The notes below the pieces were generated by a model. The model was not told where the DNA came from. It was given only the letters and a program-made list of their open reading frames with translations, and ran no database searches. A stretch of 64,000 nt of DNA, from positions 186,001 through 250,000 of the forward strand of contig NZ_CALNWY010000002.1 in the NCBI RefSeq assembly GCF_940807255.1. The letters are read 5' to 3'. Shown here piece by piece: positions 28,108 through 37,441 of this stretch (its first letter is position 1; the number at the start of each line of letters is the position of its first letter). The position numbers and the translations under genes were made by a program. Source of the stretch: Mixta sp. Marseille-Q2659 (lineage in GTDB: Bacteria; Pseudomonadota; Gammaproteobacteria; Enterobacterales; Enterobacteriaceae).

Positions 28108-28415
28108 ATAAACACTCTCTCAGTAAGAATGTTCTCATCACCTTTTATAAAAATAACGCATCCGACATGTACTCAATCAGGTTTAGGACACAAAAAGTGT
28201 ATCCTTTTATGTCATGGATAAAGGTGTTTTTGAGCGCATATATAACGTAACTATAAATAATTCAAATAATTAACCTTTCCTTACTGGAGAAATGTGCCTT
28301 TGCGCAGCCGCTCTGTGCCTACAAAAGCAGGTCCAAATTTAATTTAATCCTCTTGCCTTCTGGCCTACTCATCCCCATTGTTACCTTAAGAATTAATAAA
28401 CTCTTCGGAGGTAAA
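28108..28415. other. AT-rich gene-free stretch
   Basis: 308 bases, distinctly AT-rich. An imperfect hairpin (GGACAC 28196-28201 against GTGTATCC 28207-28214, then TTTT) is the only structure noticed. It probably contains the promoter of the following unrecognised gene, whose ribosome binding site GGAGG lies at 28407-28411. Confidence 0.5.
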
Positions 28416-28769
28416 ATGCGCAAAATTGTACCCTGCGATATTTTGCAAGCTGATAAAAAACCGCTAAAATTAAAAGACATTCTTCTACAGAACATTCCCA
28501 AAATAGAGAAAATGCTGATTGGGGATCTACAATGGTATTCACAAAATGCTCTTTTAGTTCCCGGAACGATTAAGGTTATTTCTGTAGAAGCGCTGAGCGA
28601 TAACAGATATAAAATGTACTACCAGTTCGACTGGAATGTATTCAATCCCTGTCTTGACATTAATCAGACAGAAACGAAACAAGAAACTGTTGAATTTGAG
28701 GTGATTTCCGGCGCGCTGGTTTTTGGTTTCATTGATAATACGCGCCCTTCTACAGCGGATGAACTGTAA
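28416..28769 (+). CDS. Unrecognised 117-residue protein
   Basis: Not recognised. ATG 28416 is preceded by GGAGG, so translation is likely. The protein begins MRKIVPCDILQADKKPLKLK. It has no signal peptide or membrane helix. An N-terminal helical part (KDILLQNIPKIEKMLIGDLQWYSQ) is followed by alternating hydrophobic strands (GTIKVISVEAL, YKMYYQFDWNVF, TVEFEVISGALVFGFID), suggesting a small alpha+beta fold. Codon use is AT-rich, unlike the flanking core genes, which with its absence from the E. coli locus suggests an acquired gene. It is followed 149 bp later by tomB-hha. Confidence 0.65.
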   Translation: MRKIVPCDILQADKKPLKLKDILLQNIPKIEKMLIGDLQWYSQNALLVPGTIKVISVEALSDNRYKMYYQFDWNVFNPCLDINQTETKQETVEFEVISGALVFGFIDNTRPSTADEL

Positions 28770-28917
28770 CTTTACTAATACCTTATCTGAAAATTGCAAA
28801 CTTACGTTATATTTACCTTGTCTGATTAACTAACGAATCTTAATATTACCCAAAGAGTACGAAGCTTTTTTCGCTGTTTCGCATGCAGACAATGGTCGAT
28901 GTATGGAGGGAAAAAAG

Positions 28918-29298
28918 ATGGACGAATACTCACCGAAACGGCATGATATTGCCCAATTGAATTTCTTGTGTGAGAATCTGTACGACGAAAGTATGGCAAC
29001 TTTAGGCGACAGCCATCATGGCTGGATTAACGATCCTACGTCTGCTTCTAATTTGCAACTCAATGAACTTATTGAACATATTGCTTCCTTCACCATGAAT
29101 TACAAAATAAAGCATGCTGAAGACGAAGACTTAATCATCCAAATTGATGATTATCTTGACGATACTTTTATGTTGTTTAGTAATTACGGCATTAATGTTC
29201 AGGATTTACAGCGCTGGCAGCGCTCTGCCCGGCGTCTATTTAATCTTTTCGCCGAAGAATGCGCTCAGCTGCCATTACAGCCAAGCCATTCATTTTAG
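28918..29298 (+). CDS. tomB: Hha toxicity modulator TomB
   Basis: 126 residues from ATG 28918 (MDEYSPKRHDIAQLNFLCE), matching E. coli TomB start for start. GGAGGG lies upstream. TomB antagonises Hha and influences biofilm formation; the pair has been described as a toxin-antitoxin-like couple. Conserved blocks are HHGWINDPTSASNLQLNELIEHIA and YLDDTFMLFSNYGI. The C-terminal 15 residues differ from E. coli. It lies 27 bp before hha and is very probably cotranscribed. AT-rich codon use is normal for this pair. Confidence 0.94.
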   Translation: MDEYSPKRHDIAQLNFLCENLYDESMATLGDSHHGWINDPTSASNLQLNELIEHIASFTMNYKIKHAEDEDLIIQIDDYLDDTFMLFSNYGINVQDLQRWQRSARRLFNLFAEECAQLPLQPSHSF

Positions 29299-29325
29299 CA
29301 ACCGTTCATTTATTATGGTTTAACC

Positions 29326-29544
29326 ATGACAGAAAAAACTATGACCAAAACTGACTATCTGATGCGTTTAAGACGTTGCCGTTCTATTGATACGCTGGAA
29401 CGTGTCATTGAAAAGAATAAATATGAATTACCGGATGATGAGCTGGCCGTTTTTTATTCCGCTGCCGATCATCGTTTAGCAGAATTAACCATGAACAAGC
29501 TCTACGATAAAGTTCCCGTTTCAGTCTGGAAATATGTACGGTAA
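29326..29544 (+). CDS. hha: Nucleoid modulator Hha
   Basis: 72 residues, the E. coli length, with near-identical sequence ([46 protein letters not shown]). Hha binds the H-NS dimerisation domain and sharpens silencing of horizontally acquired AT-rich genes. Its conserved basic residues, needed for DNA contact in the complex, are kept. It ends 32 bp before the 3' end of the convergent ffs RNA gene. Confidence 0.96.
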   Translation: MTEKTMTKTDYLMRLRRCRSIDTLERVIEKNKYELPDDELAVFYSAADHRLAELTMNKLYDKVPVSVWKYVR

Positions 29545-29575
29545 TTAAAGAGGTCTGGCAGGATGGAGCAGAATT

Positions 29576-29688
29576 GGTGGGGGCCCTGCCAGCTACATCC
29601 CGGCACACGCGTCACCTGCTGCGGCTGCTTCCTTCCGGACCTGACCGAGTTCACAAGTTAGCGTTGCGGGAGAACCAACAGGGCCCCC
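29576..29688 (-). ncRNA. ffs: 4.5S RNA of the signal recognition particle
   Basis: About 113 nt on the minus strand, starting GGGGGCCCTGTTGG and ending GGGCCCCCACC, ends that pair into the long rod of 4.5S RNA. The universally conserved Ffh-binding core (AGGTCCGGAAGGAAGCAGCC, around 29620-29645) is identical to E. coli. It forms the SRP with Ffh for cotranslational targeting of membrane proteins. End positions are estimated from E. coli and are good to a few bases. An inverted repeat GCGCTC/GAGCGC (29695-29713) lies just upstream. Confidence 0.95.
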
Positions 29689-29887
29689 ATTGACGCGCTC
29701 CGTTACAGAGCGCAGGCATTATCAATGATGCCTGGACCAAATGCAAGCCGTCAGCCGGCAACCGTTGTTTTATTAAACAATCGCCTGCCTTTCTCCGTAT
29801 TTCCTCATTTACACCATTTCAGATGCGCTTAATATTTATTCTGGTCTGGCTTTTTGCGAGGATAAGCGCAAAAAACAGCAGAGAGAA

Positions 29888-30199
29888 ATGATGGAAAACG
29901 ATTCTTTTGCACAGCGTGTTTTGCAGGTGATCGCGGCGATTCCTTTTGGAACAGTGACAACCTACGGCGAGGTTGCCCGACTGGCGGGTTCGCCGCGCGC
30001 GGCGCGTCAGGTAGGTGGATTATTAAAGCGGTTACCTGCTGATAGCCGTCTTCCCTGGTATCGTATTATCAATCGCCATGGACAAATATCCTTGCAGGGG
30101 GACGATCTGCTGCGTCAGCGTGACGCGCTTGAGGCCGAAGGCATCGAAATCAGCGACGACGGAAAAGTCGATCTGGCGCGCTATCGCTGGCAATGGTAG
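29888..30199 (+). CDS. atl: Alkyltransferase-like DNA-binding protein Atl
   Basis: 103 residues matching YbaZ/Atl, shorter at the N-terminus than the E. coli annotation (129). Atl proteins bind O6-alkylguanine and flag it for nucleotide excision repair but cannot transfer the alkyl group. The alkyl-acceptor cysteine of AGT enzymes (PCHR) is replaced by tryptophan. Here the motif is PWYRI, with Tyr also replacing the His usual in Atl. The DNA-binding helix (AGSPRAARQVGGLLKRLP) with the arginine finger is intact. Two ATGs occur (29888, 29891) after GAGAGAA. Confidence 0.9.
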   Translation: MMENDSFAQRVLQVIAAIPFGTVTTYGEVARLAGSPRAARQVGGLLKRLPADSRLPWYRIINRHGQISLQGDDLLRQRDALEAEGIEISDDGKVDLARYRWQW

Positions 30200-30219
30200 G
30201 GCCAGCAATGCTGGCCCTA
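30197..30219. terminator. Bidirectional hairpin between atl and ybaY
   Basis: TAGGGCCAGC (30197-30206) and GCTGGCCCTA (30210-30219) pair perfectly. The left arm includes the atl stop codon, and the ybaY stop lies 10 nt beyond. Confidence 0.65.
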
Positions 30220-30228
30220 TAGACGCAA

Positions 30229-30783
30229 TTACAGGCTGGTTGGCGCCGGAACAGATGACGAAGGCGTCACCTGGGTCGGCGAAGTTGATGGTACGGTTGT
30301 TGCCGCACCGCTCTGGGTCGGCATAGCTACCGACGTCGCAGGAACCAGCGTTAAGTCGATTTTTGTTCCACCATTATTAACGGCTGCTTTTACCGACTCG
30401 GTCATAAAGATAACTTTATTATCCACAGTAATCGCCGCGCTTAAGAGGATACGCGCGTCCGGCTGAATATCCGCTGGGTTAAAAGGCAGCACAAAATGGA
30501 ACGGCGCCTGTTTCCCCTGCGTCACGACCACGCGCTGCGCCAGAACTTTTGCCGGAGCGTTAGCCAGCGAAGCATCGGAAAGCGTAACCGTTAACGCGGC
30601 ATCCGGCGGCAACGCGACTTTCTGTCGAATATAAATCGAACCACTCACGTTTGGCTGAGCAATGACTGATTGTCCTGCTAATTCCGCACCTGGAGCAGGA
30701 ACAGGAATGTTGGCGCTTTTATCTGCACAACCTGCGAGGGCAACGGCCAGCGCTGCTCCGCTCATTACATACCAGAATTTCAT
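30229..30783 (-). CDS. ybaY: YbaY-family lipoprotein
   Basis: 184 residues matching YbaY. A lipoprotein signal peptide ends at LAGC with the lipid cysteine at residue 19, followed by D at +3 rather than +2. A beta-sandwich domain follows (VSGSIYIRQKVALPPDAALTV ... VDNKVIFMTE). This type is found in secreted inhibitors and lipoprotein YscW/type III pilotin-like domains. A low-complexity Ser/Thr/Pro/Val tail of about 35 residues ends the protein. The function is unknown. It converges with atl and is divergent from tesB. Confidence 0.9.
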   Translation of the reverse strand: MKFWYVMSGAALAVALAGCADKSANIPVPAPGAELAGQSVIAQPNVSGSIYIRQKVALPPDAALTVTLSDASLANAPAKVLAQRVVVTQGKQAPFHFVLPFNPADIQPDARILLSAAITVDNKVIFMTESVKAAVNNGGTKIDLTLVPATSVAMPTQSGAATTVPSTSPTQVTPSSSVPAPTSL

Positions 30784-30999
30784 TGATAACCTCTCCTTCT
30801 GATCAATGTGGTATCGGCGACAAGTTGGCCGAAACAGCTATAAAACGCTGTATGTGCTTAATTCTGGCACAGGTTCTCCTTTTTTGCCTGGCAAGCTCCA
30901 GGTTCATTTTTAGTAACCATCCCTTTAGTAATAACCAGTAGTTGCAGGAACTGGTCGGATCTCGCAAACTAAACACGTTATATCATTGAGGAACGCGCC

Positions 31000-31860
31000 A
31001 TGAGCCAGGCATTAAATAACTTACTTAACCTGTTGCAGTTAGAAAAATTAGAAGAGGGCCTGTTCCGCGGCCAGAGCGAGGGTCTGGGGCTCCGCCAGGT
31101 ATTTGGCGGGCAGGTTGTAGGCCAGGCGTTACATGCAGCCAAACAAACAGTGCCCGTTGAACGAAATATTCACTCTTTTCACAGCTACTTTTTACGTCCA
31201 GGCGATAGCCAAAAAGCGATTATTTACGATGTCGAAACCTTGCGCGATGGACATAGTTTTAGCGCGCGCCGCGTCTCCGCCATTCAAAATGGTCAGCCTA
31301 TTTTTTATATGACCGCCTCTTTTCAGGCGCCGGAAACCGGTTTTGAACATCAAAAATCGATGCCTGATGTGCCAGGCCCGGATGGATTAGCCAGTGAAAC
31401 TGAGATTGCGCAACAGCTGGCGGCGATGATTCCTGAAAAAGTACGCGCCAAGTTTCTGGCTGAAAAGCCGTTAGACATTCGCCCCGTTACTTTTCATAAC
31501 CCGCTAAAAGGCCATGTTGATTCGCCGACGCGCCAGGTCTGGCTGCGTGCTAACGGCGCAATGCCAGAGGATGCACGCATTCATCAATATTTACTGGGTT
31601 ACGCTTCAGACCTTAATTTCCTGCCGGTTGCTCTCCAGCCGCATGGAAAAGGGTTCCTTGAGCCCGGTATGCAGGTCGCTACTATCGATCACTCGATGTG
31701 GTTTCACCGGGCGGTCAATTTAAATCAGTGGTTGCTGTATAGCGTGGAAAGCACCTCCGCATCGGGTGCCCGTGGCTTTGTACGCGGTGAGTTTTATACG
31801 CAGGATGGCATTTTAGTTGCCTCAACCGTTCAGGAAGGCGTGATGCGTCAGCGCAGCTGA
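31000..31860 (+). CDS. tesB: Acyl-CoA thioesterase II
   Basis: 286 residues, identical in length to E. coli TesB. A double hot-dog fold hydrolyses medium- and long-chain acyl-CoA in the cytoplasm. Signatures include [27 protein letters not shown] and YASDLNFL with the catalytic Asp near residue 204. The conserved Ser/Thr ([12 protein letters not shown]) and Gln ([10 protein letters not shown]) complete the active site. GAGGAACGCGCC precedes ATG 31000. A bidirectional terminator separates it from the convergent amtB. Confidence 0.96.
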   Translation: MSQALNNLLNLLQLEKLEEGLFRGQSEGLGLRQVFGGQVVGQALHAAKQTVPVERNIHSFHSYFLRPGDSQKAIIYDVETLRDGHSFSARRVSAIQNGQPIFYMTASFQAPETGFEHQKSMPDVPGPDGLASETEIAQQLAAMIPEKVRAKFLAEKPLDIRPVTFHNPLKGHVDSPTRQVWLRANGAMPEDARIHQYLLGYASDLNFLPVALQPHGKGFLEPGMQVATIDHSMWFHRAVNLNQWLLYSVESTSASGARGFVRGEFYTQDGILVASTVQEGVMRQRS

Positions 31861-31866
31861 CAGGAT

Positions 31867-31902
31867 AAAAAAGGACGATGCATGAGGCACCGTCCTTTTT
31901 TT
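31867..31902. terminator. Bidirectional terminator between tesB and amtB
   Basis: AAAAAGGACG (31868-31877) pairs with CGTCCTTTTT (31891-31900) around a 13-nt loop. T-runs lie on both strands, as expected for convergent genes. Confidence 0.85.
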
Positions 31903-31910
31903 GTATTAGC

Positions 31911-31938
31911 TGATTACTGATTACTGATTACTGATTAT
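31911..31938. repeat. Four tandem 7-bp repeats at the amtB 3' end
   Basis: TGATTAC occurs three times in direct succession (31911-31931) followed by TGATTAT (31932-31938). The amtB stop codon lies in the last full copy. Because the first copy read by amtB already ends the protein, changes in copy number would not alter AmtB. Confidence 0.9.
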
Positions 31939-33211
31939 AAGCATTTTCGCCGTGGCTGTTGACATCCAGCCCTTCGCGCTCATGCTCTTCCGGCACGCGC
32001 AGGCCAACCAGCATATCTGCCACTTTGAAACCAATGAATGCCACCACGCCGGTCCAAATAATGGTCAACACGACGCTCAGGATCTGTACCCAAATCTGAT
32101 GCCCCATCGTGACGCCTTCGGCATAGCCTACGCCGCCCAGGGAAGAAGAGGCGAAAACGCCGGTCAGGATACAGCCGATAATGCCGCAGACACCGTGTAC
32201 ACCGAATACATCGCAAGGGTCGTCAACGCGCAGCCATTTCTTCAGTACCGTTACGCCCCACAGTCCAGCCAGGCCGCCAATCAGGCCAATAAGAAGCGCG
32301 CCGCCTACACCAACGTAGCCGCAGGCTGGCGTAATGGCGACCAGACCAGCGATAAAGCCAGAGCTGGCACCGAGCAAGGAGGGTTTTCCACGCAGCGCCC
32401 ACTCGCCAAAGGTCCAGGTAAGCACCGCTCCAGCGGTAGCCACCACGGTATTAACAAAAGCCAGCGCCGCGATTTCGTTCGCCGCCGATGCCGATCCAGC
32501 ATTGAAGCCAAACCAGCCGACGTAAAGAATAGCCGTGCCGGTAAATACCATTGGCAGGTTGTGAGGTTTAAACGCTTCTTTGCCAAAGCCTGCTCGCTTG
32601 CCCACCAGGTAAGCGCCAACCAGACCGGCTACGGCGGCATTAATATGCACCACGGTGCCGCCAGCAAAATCAAGCGCGCCATCCTGTGCCAGGAAGCCGC
32701 CCGCCCATACCATATGCGCAATCGGCAGGTAAGCCAGCGTCAGCCAGATAGCGACAAAGATCAGCACGGCGGAAAAACGAATACGCTCGGCGATGGAACC
32801 CACAATCAGCCCGACGGTAATACAGGCGAAAGAGGCCTGGAAAACCACATGAATATATTGATAAAAAGTGCCGGTTAACGCGGTCAGGCTAATATTTTTC
32901 AGCATTACCCAGTTAAGCCCGCCGAAGAATGCATTCCCTTCGCTAAATGCCACCGAGTAGCCATACAGCACCCAAATGACACAAACCATGGCAAAAGTGA
33001 CTGACACCTGGGTCAGCATAGAAAGCACGTTCTTGGCGCGGATTAAACCGCCATAAAAAAGCGCAATCCCCGGTATGGTCATAAACAGCACCAGCGCGGT
33101 GCAAATCATCATAAAAGCGTTGTCCGCCTTATCCGCAACGGCAGGCGCCGCCATCGTCAGCGATGGTAACAGCGCCAGGCCTACAAGGCCTTTGGTCATG
33201 AGTTTTTTCAT
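31928..33211 (-). CDS. amtB: Ammonium channel AmtB
   Basis: 427 residues from ATG 33211 (MKKLMTKGLVGLALLPSL), with a cleavable signal peptide ending MAAPAVA. Eleven membrane helices. The twin-histidine pore is kept (FAGGTVVHINAA and FGVHGVCGI), as are the Phe gate residues (FQASFACITVG). The C-terminal tail RVPEEHEREGLDVNSHGENAYNQ, which docks GlnK, is nearly identical to E. coli. It lies 35 bp after glnK in one sigma54-dependent operon. An upstream ATG at 33226 is possible but less well placed. Confidence 0.97.
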   Translation of the reverse strand: MKKLMTKGLVGLALLPSLTMAAPAVADKADNAFMMICTALVLFMTIPGIALFYGGLIRAKNVLSMLTQVSVTFAMVCVIWVLYGYSVAFSEGNAFFGGLNWVMLKNISLTALTGTFYQYIHVVFQASFACITVGLIVGSIAERIRFSAVLIFVAIWLTLAYLPIAHMVWAGGFLAQDGALDFAGGTVVHINAAVAGLVGAYLVGKRAGFGKEAFKPHNLPMVFTGTAILYVGWFGFNAGSASAANEIAALAFVNTVVATAGAVLTWTFGEWALRGKPSLLGASSGFIAGLVAITPACGYVGVGGALLIGLIGGLAGLWGVTVLKKWLRVDDPCDVFGVHGVCGIIGCILTGVFASSSLGGVGYAEGVTMGHQIWVQILSVVLTIIWTGVVAFIGFKVADMLVGLRVPEEHEREGLDVNSHGENAYNQ

Positions 33212-33246
33212 TTTATTCCATCCCATCACAATATACAGAAACCGGC

Positions 33247-33585
33247 CTAAAGAGCGGCTTCGTCAGTTTCACCGGTGCGAATACGGATAACGCGCTGAAG
33301 TTCGGCAACGAAAATTTTGCCATCACCGATTTTTCCGGTGTAGGCGGCCTTGCTGATCACATCCACCACCTCATCCAGCTGATCGTCAGCAATAGCGACG
33401 TCGATTTTAACTTTCGGCAGAAAGTTCACGCTGTACTCAGCGCCGCGATAGAGTTCCGCATGCCCTTTCTGACGGCCAAATCCTTTCACCTCTGTTACGG
33501 TCAGTCCCTGGATGCCAATAGAAGAGAGCGCTTCGCGCACATCCTCCAGTTTGAATGGTTTAATCACTACGGTAACCAGCTTCAT
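33247..33585 (-). CDS. glnK: Nitrogen regulatory PII protein GlnK
   Basis: 112 residues from ATG 33585 (AAGGGGAGCG upstream). A PII trimer with the uridylylation site Tyr51 on the T-loop (LYRGAEYSVNF), the B-loop TGKIGDGKIFV, and the C-loop RIRTGETDEAAL. GlnK reports 2-oxoglutarate, ATP/ADP and glutamine status, and plugs AmtB when nitrogen is plentiful. The first gene of glnK-amtB; a -24/-12 promoter stands at 33639-33653. Confidence 0.97.
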   Translation of the reverse strand: MKLVTVVIKPFKLEDVREALSSIGIQGLTVTEVKGFGRQKGHAELYRGAEYSVNFLPKVKIDVAIADDQLDEVVDVISKAAYTGKIGDGKIFVAELQRVIRIRTGETDEAAL

Positions 33586-33638
33586 ACGCTCCCCTTGCTC
33601 AATATCATTGGCCATTTGCCCGACGCAGGATGAGTAAA

Positions 33639-33653
33639 GCAAAGGCTGTGCCA
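33639..33653 (-). promoter_or_regulatory. Sigma54 promoter of glnK-amtB
   Basis: The minus strand reads TGGCAC (33653-33648), AGCCT and TTGC (33642-33639), an exact -24/-12 match (TGGCAC-N5-TTGC). It lies about 55 nt before the glnK start. NtrC enhancer sites are expected upstream, but none could be assigned with confidence. Confidence 0.93.
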
Positions 33654-33753
33654 TTTATGAGCAAAGCGCGAAAGAACAGAAACAAGGCGTCGCCAAACCG
33701 TACTGTCAGCAAGCGGGGAAGAAAGGTCGGAGAAACAGCAATAGTACGGGCAG

Positions 33754-33779
33754 AAAAAAACGCACCGTTAAGGTGCGTT
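33754..33779 (-). terminator. mdlAB rho-independent terminator
   Basis: On the minus strand AACGCACC (33779-33772) pairs with GGTGCGTT (33766-33759), followed by T residues. It lies about 70 nt past the mdlB stop and ahead of the glnK promoter. Confidence 0.88.
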
Positions 33780-33847
33780 ATGATGCTTTAGCGTGCATTT
33801 ATAGGGAACATTCTGATAAGTGCGCCTGAATGTGGTGCAAAAAAGCG

Positions 33848-35617
33848 TCAGGCCTCTACAGCACTGCCCGCTGCCAGTACACTGCCCGCCTGTTGTAGCT
33901 GATACATCTGCCAATAGCGGCCCTGCTGCGCCAGCAGTTGGTGATGCGTGCCGCGTTCCACCGCCTGGCCCCGATGCAATACTAAAATCGTATCGGCTTC
34001 AGTAATGGTAGAGAGACGATGCGCGATCACTACCAGCGTGGTTTTTTTGCGGACCTCGCGCAAAGCGAGCTGAATCGCCTGCTCGGTACCTGAGTCAATA
34101 TTTGCCGTCGCCTCATCAAGAATAAGGATTTGCGGCTCGGCGACCAACACGCGCGCCAGCGCCAGCAGCTGTTTCTGCCCTACCGACAGGTTATTGCCCT
34201 GCTCACCCAACCGCGTATAAATGCCGTCGGTCAGACCTCGCGCCAGTTCTGCCAGTTGAACGGTTTCCAGCACTTGCCATACCTTTTGCTCGCTAATGTC
34301 GCGTCCCAACGTGACGTTAGCAAAAAAGGTATCAGCCAGCACCACTGGATCCTGCTGCACCATGGCTATGCCCTGACGCAGCACCTGATGACTAAGCTGT
34401 TCCAGCGGTCGGCCATCCAGCGCGATACGGCCCTGCTTCACCGGATAGTAGCCCATTAACAGGCTGGCAAGCGTGCTTTTACCGCTACCGGTATGGCCGA
34501 CCAACGCGACAAAACTGCGCGCGGGCACCTGAAGTGAAATATCTTCCAGCACATTACGCCCGTCACGATAGGCAAAGCTGAGATGCTCAATATCGATGCG
34601 TCCGCTCTGTAACGGTTGCTGCTCGCTGCCATACTGCTGACGCGGCGCATCCATCATTTCAAAGATACGCTCGCCGGCAACAATGGCCTGCTGAAGCATC
34701 GATTGCTGGGTGGTCAGCTCAATAAGCGGTTCATTAAGGCGCCCCAGATAGCTGATAAAGGCGTACAGCACACCGACTTCAAACATGCCTGTGGAGGAGA
34801 AACTAAACAGCATCAGCAACCCGCACAGGATAGCGGCCGAAAACAGGCTAAGCAGAGGACGCAGTAAAAAACCATCCAGCCGTAAGGTTTCCATGCGCGC
34901 CAGATAATGCGAACGGCTCGCCTCTCCGATTCGCTCGCCAAATCTTGCCTGCTGGCGAAACTGTTGGATAACGCTCATGCCGTTAATCACTTCGTTAAAG
35001 CCGTTGTTGATATCAGCCAGATAGCTGCGAACCCGGCGCACAATAGGGGTACTGTAGCGTTGATAAATTAACATCACGACTAGTACCAACGGGAAGATGG
35101 CTACCGCAACCAGCGCCATGCGCCAGTCCAGGCTAAACATAGCGACCAACATTGCACCTATCAGCGCTGCGCTGCGCAGCACCGTCGCCACCACGGTAAC
35201 CCATAAATCTTTTATGACCTCTGTATCATTGGTTACGCGTGAAATAATCTGTCCCACCGGTTGCATATCAAAGGCGCTGAGCGGCTGACGCAGCGCAGCA
35301 TCCATAACGTCCGATCGCAAGCGCTGCACCACACCAACCGCGGCCTGATTAAACAGTAACGCTTGCCAGTAATGCAGCAGCGCAGCCAATACCTGAAGCA
35401 GAATATAAGCGCAGGCTAAACCAGCAGCCAGCCCAATGGGCATCGAGTGCCGCGCCACTAAATGATCGATAAAATAGCCTATCAGTACTGGCCCTAACAC
35501 TTCGGCGGCCGCAGCGATCCACAGCATAGCCACCGCCAGCGACAGCGCTTTGCGCCAGGGTTTGCCGTAGGAAAGTAATCTTTTTAACGTCGGCCAGAGT
35601 TTTTTAGTATCAGCCAC
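33848..35617 (-). CDS. mdlB: ABC exporter half-transporter MdlB
   Basis: 589 residues. An N-terminal six-helix exporter domain (about 20-320) is followed by a nucleotide-binding domain with Walker [10 protein letters not shown], signature [10 protein letters not shown], Walker [13 protein letters not shown] and the switch His (VIAHRLST). It pairs with MdlA to form a predicted heterodimeric multidrug exporter, whose natural substrate is unknown. It overlaps the end of mdlA by 8 nt, so the two are translationally coupled. Its catalytic glutamate after Walker B is intact, whereas MdlA has Asp there. Confidence 0.95.
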   Translation of the reverse strand: MADTKKLWPTLKRLLSYGKPWRKALSLAVAMLWIAAAAEVLGPVLIGYFIDHLVARHSMPIGLAAGLACAYILLQVLAALLHYWQALLFNQAAVGVVQRLRSDVMDAALRQPLSAFDMQPVGQIISRVTNDTEVIKDLWVTVVATVLRSAALIGAMLVAMFSLDWRMALVAVAIFPLVLVVMLIYQRYSTPIVRRVRSYLADINNGFNEVINGMSVIQQFRQQARFGERIGEASRSHYLARMETLRLDGFLLRPLLSLFSAAILCGLLMLFSFSSTGMFEVGVLYAFISYLGRLNEPLIELTTQQSMLQQAIVAGERIFEMMDAPRQQYGSEQQPLQSGRIDIEHLSFAYRDGRNVLEDISLQVPARSFVALVGHTGSGKSTLASLLMGYYPVKQGRIALDGRPLEQLSHQVLRQGIAMVQQDPVVLADTFFANVTLGRDISEQKVWQVLETVQLAELARGLTDGIYTRLGEQGNNLSVGQKQLLALARVLVAEPQILILDEATANIDSGTEQAIQLALREVRKKTTLVVIAHRLSTITEADTILVLHRGQAVERGTHHQLLAQQGRYWQMYQLQQAGSVLAAGSAVEA

Positions 35618-37388
35618 CGGCGTTCTCCTCGTTGCTGGGATTAACCTCGTCCTCGTTTAGCGCCGCCTCCAGCTGTTGATAGCGGTACATATCGCGATAC
35701 CATCCATCCTGTTCCAGCAGAGCATAATGATCGCCGCGCTGCGCCACAATGCCCTGCTGCAATACCAATATTTCACTGGCCTCTGTCAACGCCGAGAGAC
35801 GATGCGCGCTGATAATTACCGTACGTCCCTGCCCCCAGTTGCGCAGGTTATGCAGTATCTGATGTTCAGTACGGCCATCTACCGCCGAGAGCGCATCGTC
35901 CAGCACCAGCACTTCAGCATTCAGGAGCAAAGCGCGGGCAATAGAGATACGCTGTTTTTGACCACCGGAAAGCATCACGCCGCGCTCGCCAACCTCGGTT
36001 TCATATCCCTGTGGCAGGCGCAAAATATCTTCATGAACGCTCGCCAGCTTCGCCGCCTGCTCAATGTCATCACGGCTGGCACCCGGTCGTCCTAAGGCAA
36101 TATTGTTGGCGACCGTATCGGAAAACAGGAAAGGCGTCTGGTTAACCACCGCCAGTCTGCTGCGCCAGCTGTCAATGCGCAGCTGGGGTAATGGAATGCC
36201 GTGGTAGCGAATATCGCCCTGAGAAATATCGAAATGGCGCTGTATAAGGCTTAACAGCGTGCTTTTACCGGCGCCGGTCGGCCCGCAAAGGCCCAGCATC
36301 TGTCCAGGCTTAAGATTAACGTTAAGACTGCGCAGCGTAGGTTGCTGGCTACCCGGATAGCAGAATTCGCGAATCGCCACCTGTAGCACGCCGCGTCCTT
36401 CCGGCAATATTTTGCTGCCATCTTCAACCGCAGGCGCTTCTGAAAGCAATGCGCGAATGCGGCTCCAGGCTGCGCTTCCGCGCTCAACAATATTAAACAT
36501 CCACGCCAGCGCCAGCATGGGCCAGATCATCAGACCCAAATACATAACGAAGCTGGTTAGCTGCCCCAGCGTCATCTGTTGATGCCAGACCAGCCAGCTG
36601 CCGCCGCCGATAGCCAGCAGATTGGATAAGCCAATGGCGATATAGATTGTGGGATCGAAACGGGCATCCACCCGCGCCACGCGCAGATTTTTTTCGCCAG
36701 CGTCGGCCGCAATCGCCGAGAACTGCCGGGATTGATGATTTTCCAGGCCGAAGGCTTTTACCATGCGAATACTGGTCAGGCTTTCCTGCGCCTGATCGTT
36801 AAGCGAGGAAAAAGCCGCCTGTGCCAGTTTAAAACGCTGGTGCAGCTGTGAGCCGTAACGCTTGATCATCAGTGCCATAATTGGCATCGGCACCAGTGCC
36901 AGCAGCGTAAGCTGCCAGCTGATTTGCGTACTCATCACAATCAGTACCGCGCAGCCCATCACCAGTGAATCCACCAGCGTTAACACGCCTTCGCCAGCGG
37001 CGAAGACCACGCGATCGACATCATTAGTGGCACGAGCAATAAGGTCGCCGGTGCGGTGGCGCAGATAAAATTCTGGGTGCTGTCGGCTGAGCTGGCGGTA
37101 AAAGTCTTCACGCAGTTCCACCGCCAGCTGATAAGAAGCACCAAACAGCAAAACGCGCCAGACATAACGCAGCAGATAAACCACCAGCGCGGTGACCAGC
37201 ATAATAGCGATCCACATCATGATTGTGCTGCTGTCCAGATGCTGGCGGGTCACGCCATCAACAATGATGCCGACGATTTTAGGCGGCAGCAGCTGCAAAA
37301 TCGCAATCAGGATCAACAGGGAAACCGCGCCGAGATAACGACGCCATTCACGGAGAAAATACCAACTTAACTGGCTAAACAATCGCAC
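35610..37388 (-). CDS. mdlA: ABC exporter half-transporter MdlA
   Basis: 592 residues from GTG 37388 ([15 protein letters not shown]), the only start with a nearby AGGA. The membrane domain comes first. The nucleotide-binding domain has Walker [10 protein letters not shown], signature [10 protein letters not shown] and [12 protein letters not shown]. The residue after the Walker B aspartate is Asp rather than Glu, so this is the degenerate site of an asymmetric heterodimer with MdlB. It lies 53 bp downstream of decR on the same strand, as in E. coli. Confidence 0.95.
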   Translation of the reverse strand: MRLFSQLSWYFLREWRRYLGAVSLLILIAILQLLPPKIVGIIVDGVTRQHLDSSTIMMWIAIMLVTALVVYLLRYVWRVLLFGASYQLAVELREDFYRQLSRQHPEFYLRHRTGDLIARATNDVDRVVFAAGEGVLTLVDSLVMGCAVLIVMSTQISWQLTLLALVPMPIMALMIKRYGSQLHQRFKLAQAAFSSLNDQAQESLTSIRMVKAFGLENHQSRQFSAIAADAGEKNLRVARVDARFDPTIYIAIGLSNLLAIGGGSWLVWHQQMTLGQLTSFVMYLGLMIWPMLALAWMFNIVERGSAAWSRIRALLSEAPAVEDGSKILPEGRGVLQVAIREFCYPGSQQPTLRSLNVNLKPGQMLGLCGPTGAGKSTLLSLIQRHFDISQGDIRYHGIPLPQLRIDSWRSRLAVVNQTPFLFSDTVANNIALGRPGASRDDIEQAAKLASVHEDILRLPQGYETEVGERGVMLSGGQKQRISIARALLLNAEVLVLDDALSAVDGRTEHQILHNLRNWGQGRTVIISAHRLSALTEASEILVLQQGIVAQRGDHYALLEQDGWYRDMYRYQQLEAALNEDEVNPSNEENAGG

Positions 37389-37441
37389 AAAAAATTGTCC
37401 TGCATGGTTAAATGACCAGCCTGCAGAGGCTGCGGGAAAAA

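Noticed and set aside
28219-28260. 13-codon frame in the AT-rich gap before the unrecognised gene
   Set aside because: No ribosome binding site and no supporting feature.
31911-31938. Short direct repeats as a CRISPR-like array
   Set aside because: The repeats are 7 bp and contiguous with no spacers, so this is a simple tandem repeat.
33821-33839. NtrC enhancer candidate (TGCGCC ... GGTGCA) upstream of the glnK sigma54 promoter
   Set aside because: The half-sites resemble NtrC halves but the spacing is two bases longer than the consensus, and it lies at the end of mdlB. Too weak to list as a site.
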